From Enterobacter wuhouensis (GTDB lineage: Bacteria; Pseudomonadota; Gammaproteobacteria; Enterobacterales; Enterobacteriaceae), in assembly GCF_004331265.1 (NCBI RefSeq), contig NZ_SJOO01000001.1, forward strand, positions 186,001-250,000: DNA of 64,000 nucleotides, given 5' to 3'. The notes beneath the pieces were generated by a model. It was not told the origin of the DNA. It did not search any database and saw only the letters and a program-made list of their open reading frames with translations. Of the stretch, positions 60,888 to 64,000 are shown in pieces; the stretch's first letter is position 1, and the number at the start of each line of letters is the position of its first letter. The position numbers were made by a program, and so were the translations under genes.

Positions 60888-61802
60888 TTATGCCTTTATG
60901 ACAGGATGACCGCTGATGGTTAACCGACTGCCTGAATTATCATGGTTCAGGCGGGCGTGTGCGCCTAGCGCCAGGGTGACGGTCTGCTGCTCATGGCCAA
61001 AATCCAGTCCCGTAATGACGGGGATATCCAGCCTGGAGCGGATAAAATCAATCATCGTTTCTAACGTGTAGCCTGCATCGTAGTCGTTAGGTGCCGAACC
61101 GCTAAAGCTGCCCAGGACAATTGCCGACTGGCGCGCCAGTATCCCGGCATGGTAAAGCTGCAGGAGCATACGTTCTACGCGGAACGGATGTTCGTTGATA
61201 TCCTCCAGCACCAGTATGCCGTCCTCAATCTGCGGCAGCCAGGGCGTGCCAATCAACGACACCAGCATGGCCAGATTGCCGCCCCACAGCTGGCCTTCAC
61301 ATTCCCACTGCGGGCCGCTGCCTTGCCACTCTACGCTGTAGGTAGGGTTTTGCAGCGCCCGCCAGAAATGATCGCAGGTGAAGGCGTCCAGCTCCGGCGC
61401 GCCGAAGTTGCCGGCCAGCATTGGCCCGCTAAAGGTGATGACGTTGTGCAGGGCGAGCAGGCCGAGCTGGATCGCGGTGAAATCGCTGTGCCCGCAAATC
61501 AGCAGCGGCTCCTGCTGCTGACGCGTGGCCAGCCCTTGCCAGTCGATGCTCTCCAGCAGGCGGCTTGCCCCGTACCCTCCGCGGACGGCCAGCACGATAT
61601 TGTCGCTACCCTTCAGGTTCGCCAGTGCGTTGATATCATTCAGCCTCTGCGCCTCCGTTCCGGCAAAGCGCTGCTGGCGGCGGGGGATAATTGTCTGATT
61701 TTCTACCCGGTGCCCGGATTCCAGTAAGCGCTGAACGCCCCGCTGCGCCGCGTCCTGGTTGATGCAGTAGCCGGACGGCGCGATGAGATGAAACTGAGAC
61801 AT
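60888..61802 (-). CDS. ldcA: Murein tetrapeptide LD-carboxypeptidase
   Basis: A 304-residue S66-family serine peptidase, cytoplasmic, that releases the terminal D-Ala from recycled tetrapeptide during murein recycling. The nucleophile Ser is in LLICGHSDFTAIQ, and the Glu and His of the triad fit VLEDINEHPFRVERM and TGLDFGHEQQTVTLALG. The start MSQFHLIAPSGYCIN is typical. It is divergent from emtA across about 107 bases. Confidence 0.95.
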   Translation of the reverse strand: MSQFHLIAPSGYCINQDAAQRGVQRLLESGHRVENQTIIPRRQQRFAGTEAQRLNDINALANLKGSDNIVLAVRGGYGASRLLESIDWQGLATRQQQEPLLICGHSDFTAIQLGLLALHNVITFSGPMLAGNFGAPELDAFTCDHFWRALQNPTYSVEWQGSGPQWECEGQLWGGNLAMLVSLIGTPWLPQIEDGILVLEDINEHPFRVERMLLQLYHAGILARQSAIVLGSFSGSAPNDYDAGYTLETMIDFIRSRLDIPVITGLDFGHEQQTVTLALGAHARLNHDNSGSRLTISGHPVIKA

Positions 61803-61909
61803 GGCAATTCCTTGCTGAATGAGAAACTAATTGTCTATATCATGCCGCTTATACGCCGCTCGCTTCAAGAGGCGGCGCACCGCGACGATCGGCTATAAGG
61901 ATAGATGAC

Positions 61910-62521
61910 GTGAAATTGAGATGGTTTGCTTTTTTGGTGGTGTTGCTTGCTGGCTGTAGTTCGAAACATGACTATCAAAACCCGCCCTGGAACCCGGAAG
62001 TGCCGGTTAAACGGGCCATGCAGTGGATGCCGATCAGCGAAAAAGCCGGTAAAGCCTGGGGCGTTAGCCCGCGCCTGGTGACGGCAATCATCGCCGTCGA
62101 GTCAGGCGGTAACCCAACGCTTGTCAGCAAATCAAACGCGGTGGGGCTGATGCAGCTTAAAGCGTCAACGGCAGGGAAAGAGGTCTATCGCTATATGGGC
62201 TGGAGCGGCCAGCCGTCGACCAGCGAGCTGAAAAACCCGGAACGTAACATCTCGATGGGGACCGCCTATCTGAGCATTCTGGAACATGGCGTGCTGAAGG
62301 GAATCGACGATCCCGAGGTCATGCAGTACGCGCTGGTGGTGTCTTACGTTAACGGTGCAGGGGCGCTGCTGAGAACCTTCTCGTCGGACCGTAAGGAAGC
62401 GATAGAAGAGATTAACGGCATGGATAAAGACGAGTTCTTTGAGCATGTGGTGAAAAACCATCCCGCACCGCAGGCTCCTCGCTACATCTGGAAAGTTCAG
62501 AAAGCAATGGATGCCATGTAA
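61910..62521 (+). CDS. emtA: Membrane-bound endolytic murein transglycosylase EmtA
   Basis: A 203-residue lipoprotein of the lytic transglycosylase (SLT/GH23) family. The lipobox is LLAGC (Cys16); the catalytic Glu lies in [17 protein letters not shown] and further motif residues in [16 protein letters not shown] and [10 protein letters not shown]. It cleaves murein strands internally at the outer membrane. The start is GTG at 61910, with AAGGAT upstream. It ends next to a REP; ycgR converges on it. Confidence 0.95.
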   Translation: MKLRWFAFLVVLLAGCSSKHDYQNPPWNPEVPVKRAMQWMPISEKAGKAWGVSPRLVTAIIAVESGGNPTLVSKSNAVGLMQLKASTAGKEVYRYMGWSGQPSTSELKNPERNISMGTAYLSILEHGVLKGIDDPEVMQYALVVSYVNGAGALLRTFSSDRKEAIEEINGMDKDEFFEHVVKNHPAPQAPRYIWKVQKAMDAM

Positions 62522-62527
62522 TGCCGA

Positions 62528-62565
62528 TGTCGGGCGGCGAGCGCGCTGCCCGACGCCGCCTACAG
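62528..62565. repeat. Single REP-like palindrome between emtA and ycgR
   Basis: GTCGGGCGGCGAGCGCGCTGCCCGAC then GCCGCCTACAG: one imperfect REP-type unit. Its right edge runs into the last codons of ycgR (stop at 62560-62562). Confidence 0.75.
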
Positions 62566-63291
62566 AACCTTGTTTGCCCGTTCCCGAGCTTCTCGTTCCA
62601 GAGAGAAAATAATGCGCTGCAGCTCGCGCTCTGCTCCTGGCCCCACGTTCAGAAAGCGGAAGCTCAGGCGCGGCGTGGTGATGGTTTCGTTTTTGCTGTC
62701 CACCACTTTACGCTCGCTGATGGCAATCAGCTGCGCATCAAAGTAAAACCGTCCCCAGCCTGCCATATCCAGTTCTATCTGCGTAAAGCGCATGCCTTCT
62801 ACCAGCCCCTCTGGCTTGGGCGTGTCCATCAGGGCTCCCATACCGCCCAGCGACAGGTCGAAAAGGCGGAAACGGATCTCTTTTTTGTCCGGCATTTTCG
62901 CTTTGCAGAAGTAAGCGGGGTGCAGCGGGGCGCTGATGCGGAAGTATTCCCGCCGCTGTACAAACCAAAGGTTATCCGGGAGCGGCGTGACAAAGGCAGG
63001 AAGCCCCTGGAATTCGCTCAGCTCCAGCCGGGGCAGAACAAACTCAACCTTCGCGCCGTGGGTCTCGGCCATCACCGAGATTTTTTCAGCCCGCAGGGCG
63101 GCACGGTTTTCATATTCCTGGCTGCCCAGGTCGATGACCAGACGGTCCGATGAGGCATCAAGGATCTTGCTGATAAACTGACTGGCAGACCAGCTGATGC
63201 GCAGCGGTACCTCTCCCTTTTGCAGGTCGCGTAATACCCCTAATACAGCCAGCGGATTTTGCTTCAGGAACTGCTCACTGTAATTACTCAC
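62560..63291 (-). CDS. ycgR: c-di-GMP-binding flagellar brake protein YcgR
   Basis: A 243-residue two-domain protein. The N-terminal YcgR domain (about 1-110) is followed by a PilZ domain with its binding motifs: WFVQRREYFRIS (RxxxR) and FDLSLGGMGALM (DxSxxG). It binds c-di-GMP and then acts on the flagellar motor to slow swimming. The GTG at 63291 (MSNYSEQFLKQNPLAVLG) gives the family length. A sigma-28 promoter would be expected in the 63292-63497 gap, where CTAAGTTACC is present but no convincing consensus is seen. Confidence 0.95.
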   Translation of the reverse strand: MSNYSEQFLKQNPLAVLGVLRDLQKGEVPLRISWSASQFISKILDASSDRLVIDLGSQEYENRAALRAEKISVMAETHGAKVEFVLPRLELSEFQGLPAFVTPLPDNLWFVQRREYFRISAPLHPAYFCKAKMPDKKEIRFRLFDLSLGGMGALMDTPKPEGLVEGMRFTQIELDMAGWGRFYFDAQLIAISERKVVDSKNETITTPRLSFRFLNVGPGAERELQRIIFSLEREARERANKVL

Positions 63292-63497
63292 GCCAGATGG
63301 CTCCTCGATGTGTGACAGACTGTCTTTGCGTTATCGGCAATCTGAAATGAAACTTAATACAAACCGATGAGTTTTTTTCAGTGTAGCCGCAATTTAAGTC
63401 GGTGAGATAAAACCGGTTTTCCAGCGGTCGCCTATACTTAAGTTACCTGCGCGGGAGGGCTTCTGCGCACGCGTTAAACCTTTATGAGGGCATCGCT

Positions 63498-63752
63498 ATG
63501 GGTATCATCGCCTGGATTATCTTTGGTCTAATTGCTGGCGCTATCGCCAAACTCATCATGCCGGGAAATGACGGTGGCGGCTTTATACTGACCTGTGTTC
63601 TCGGGGTCGTGGGGGCGGTCGTTGGCGGCTGGCTGGCGACGATGTTTGGACTTGGTGGCAGCATTAGCGGCTTCGACCTGCACAGCTTCCTGGTGGCCGT
63701 CGTGGGTGCCATTGTTGTGCTGGTGGTATTCAGATTGCTCAGACGAGCATAA
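63498..63752 (+). CDS. ymgE: YmgE, GlsB/YeaQ/YmgE family membrane protein
   Basis: An 84-residue small membrane protein with three helices rich in Gly and Ala: GIIAWIIFGLIAGAIAKLIMPG, FILTCVLGVVGAVVGGWLATMFGL and FLVAVVGAIVVLVVFRLLRR. This is the transglycosylase-associated (UPF0410) family; such proteins are stress-induced, and the function is unknown. The ATG at 63498 follows ATGAGGGCATCGCT. A terminator follows directly. Confidence 0.92.
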   Translation: MGIIAWIIFGLIAGAIAKLIMPGNDGGGFILTCVLGVVGAVVGGWLATMFGLGGSISGFDLHSFLVAVVGAIVVLVVFRLLRRA

Positions 63753-63763
63753 GAACGCGTAAA

Positions 63764-63791
63764 ATGGCCCTCCTGCGAGGGCCGTTTTTTT
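63764..63791 (+). terminator. Terminator after ymgE
   Basis: GGCCCTC-CTGC-GAGGGCC followed by GTTTTTTT, 13 bases after the ymgE stop. Confidence 0.92.
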
Positions 63792-63808
63792 GTGTACGCT
63801 GATGAAAT

Positions 63809-63842
63809 GTGGGCCGGGTAAGGCGCAGCCGCCGCCCGGCAA
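63809..63842. repeat. REP-like palindrome between ymgE and treA
   Basis: GGGCCGGGTAAGGCGCAGCCGCCGCCCGGCAA, a single REP unit of the same type as the right unit at 59.0 kb. Confidence 0.85.
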
Positions 63843-63848
63843 TTTTGC

Positions 63849-64000
63849 CTATTGCGCCACGCGGTTTGTGGCCGCAGCACCGTCATTCGCCGCTGGCGGA
63901 TTTTCCGGCACCGTATCGCACGGCTTCTCTTTCGGGCAGACGCGATCCAGCATCTTCAGCGTCACGCCGTTGCTCCAGCCAAATCCATCCTGAAGCGGAT
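63849..64000 (-). CDS. treA: Periplasmic trehalase, C-terminal end
   Basis: The minus strand is open from the right edge to a TAG at 63849-63851. The 49 or so residues read [18 protein letters not shown] followed by a two-Cys segment ([12 protein letters not shown]) and an Ala-rich tail ending [13 protein letters not shown] and the Cys pair are characteristic of TreA, which splits trehalose in the periplasm. The rest of the gene is beyond the window. Its position next to ymgE agrees with the E. coli order. Confidence 0.88.
   Translation of the reverse strand, partial: PLQDGFGWSNGVTLKMLDRVCPKEKPCDTVPENPPAANDGAAATNRVAQ

Overview
The window is chromosomal DNA from an Enterobacter-like member of the Enterobacteriaceae. 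Nearly every protein can be matched from memory to an Escherichia coli K-12 counterpart of the same or almost the same length. CspC appears identical to the E. coli protein, and the SdsR small RNA matches the E. coli RNA as I remember it. There is no phage, insertion sequence, integron, CRISPR array, tRNA or rRNA. These comparisons rest on memory; no search was run.

Layout. (1) 1-8.8 kb: end of edd, eda, purT with a PurR box, yebE, ptrB, exoX, yobB, holE and the copper cluster yobA-yebZ-yebY. (2) 8.8-21.3 kb: the SdsR/RyeA antisense RNA pair, a VirK/YbjX-family gene, pphA, yebV, rsmF, the lipid-transport pair letAB, msrC, proQ-prc and htpX. (3) 21.3-30.8 kb: yebQ, kdgR, yobH, mgrB, yebO, a metallo-beta-lactamase-fold gene, yobF-cspC, a second FtsI-type penicillin-binding protein, rlmA, mntP with a manganese riboswitch and a Fur-like box, and yobD. 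(4) 30.8-47.8 kb: manXYZ, an overlapping small ORF plus yoaE, pdeD, sdaA, nudL-pabB, yoaH, yoaB, yoaA-tsaB-yeaY, fadD and rnd. (5) 47.8-64 kb: minCDE, ycgL-ycgM-ycgN, dsbB, nhaB, fadR, ycgB, dadAX, cvrA, ldcA, emtA, ycgR, ymgE and the 3' end of treA.

Gene order is that of the region opposite the origin in Salmonella-type enterobacteria. The rnd-minE junction joins blocks that lie far apart in E. coli K-12. All six REP-like palindrome sites lie from that junction rightwards; none was seen in the first 47.8 kb. Compared with K-12, yebF-yebG, yebW and hlyE-umuDC are missing from their usual positions, while the VirK-like gene, the metallo-hydrolase and the second FtsI are extra.

Several genes connect. 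FadR (53.9 kb) has a candidate site at fadD (44.9 kb) and one at its own promoter. KdgR controls the eda pathway seen at the left edge. ManXYZ and cspC are housekeeping functions with recognisable control elements. LetAB, Prc, EmtA, LdcA, HtpX, DsbB and the Min system together form a large envelope and cell-division set. No previously undescribed multigene system is evident. The observations most worth checking are an out-of-frame conserved tail on yobF, an Asp in the SxN motif of the FtsI paralog, a nitrilase-fold YobB lacking its catalytic Cys, an ORF overlapping the yoaE start, and the REP boundary at the rnd-minE junction.
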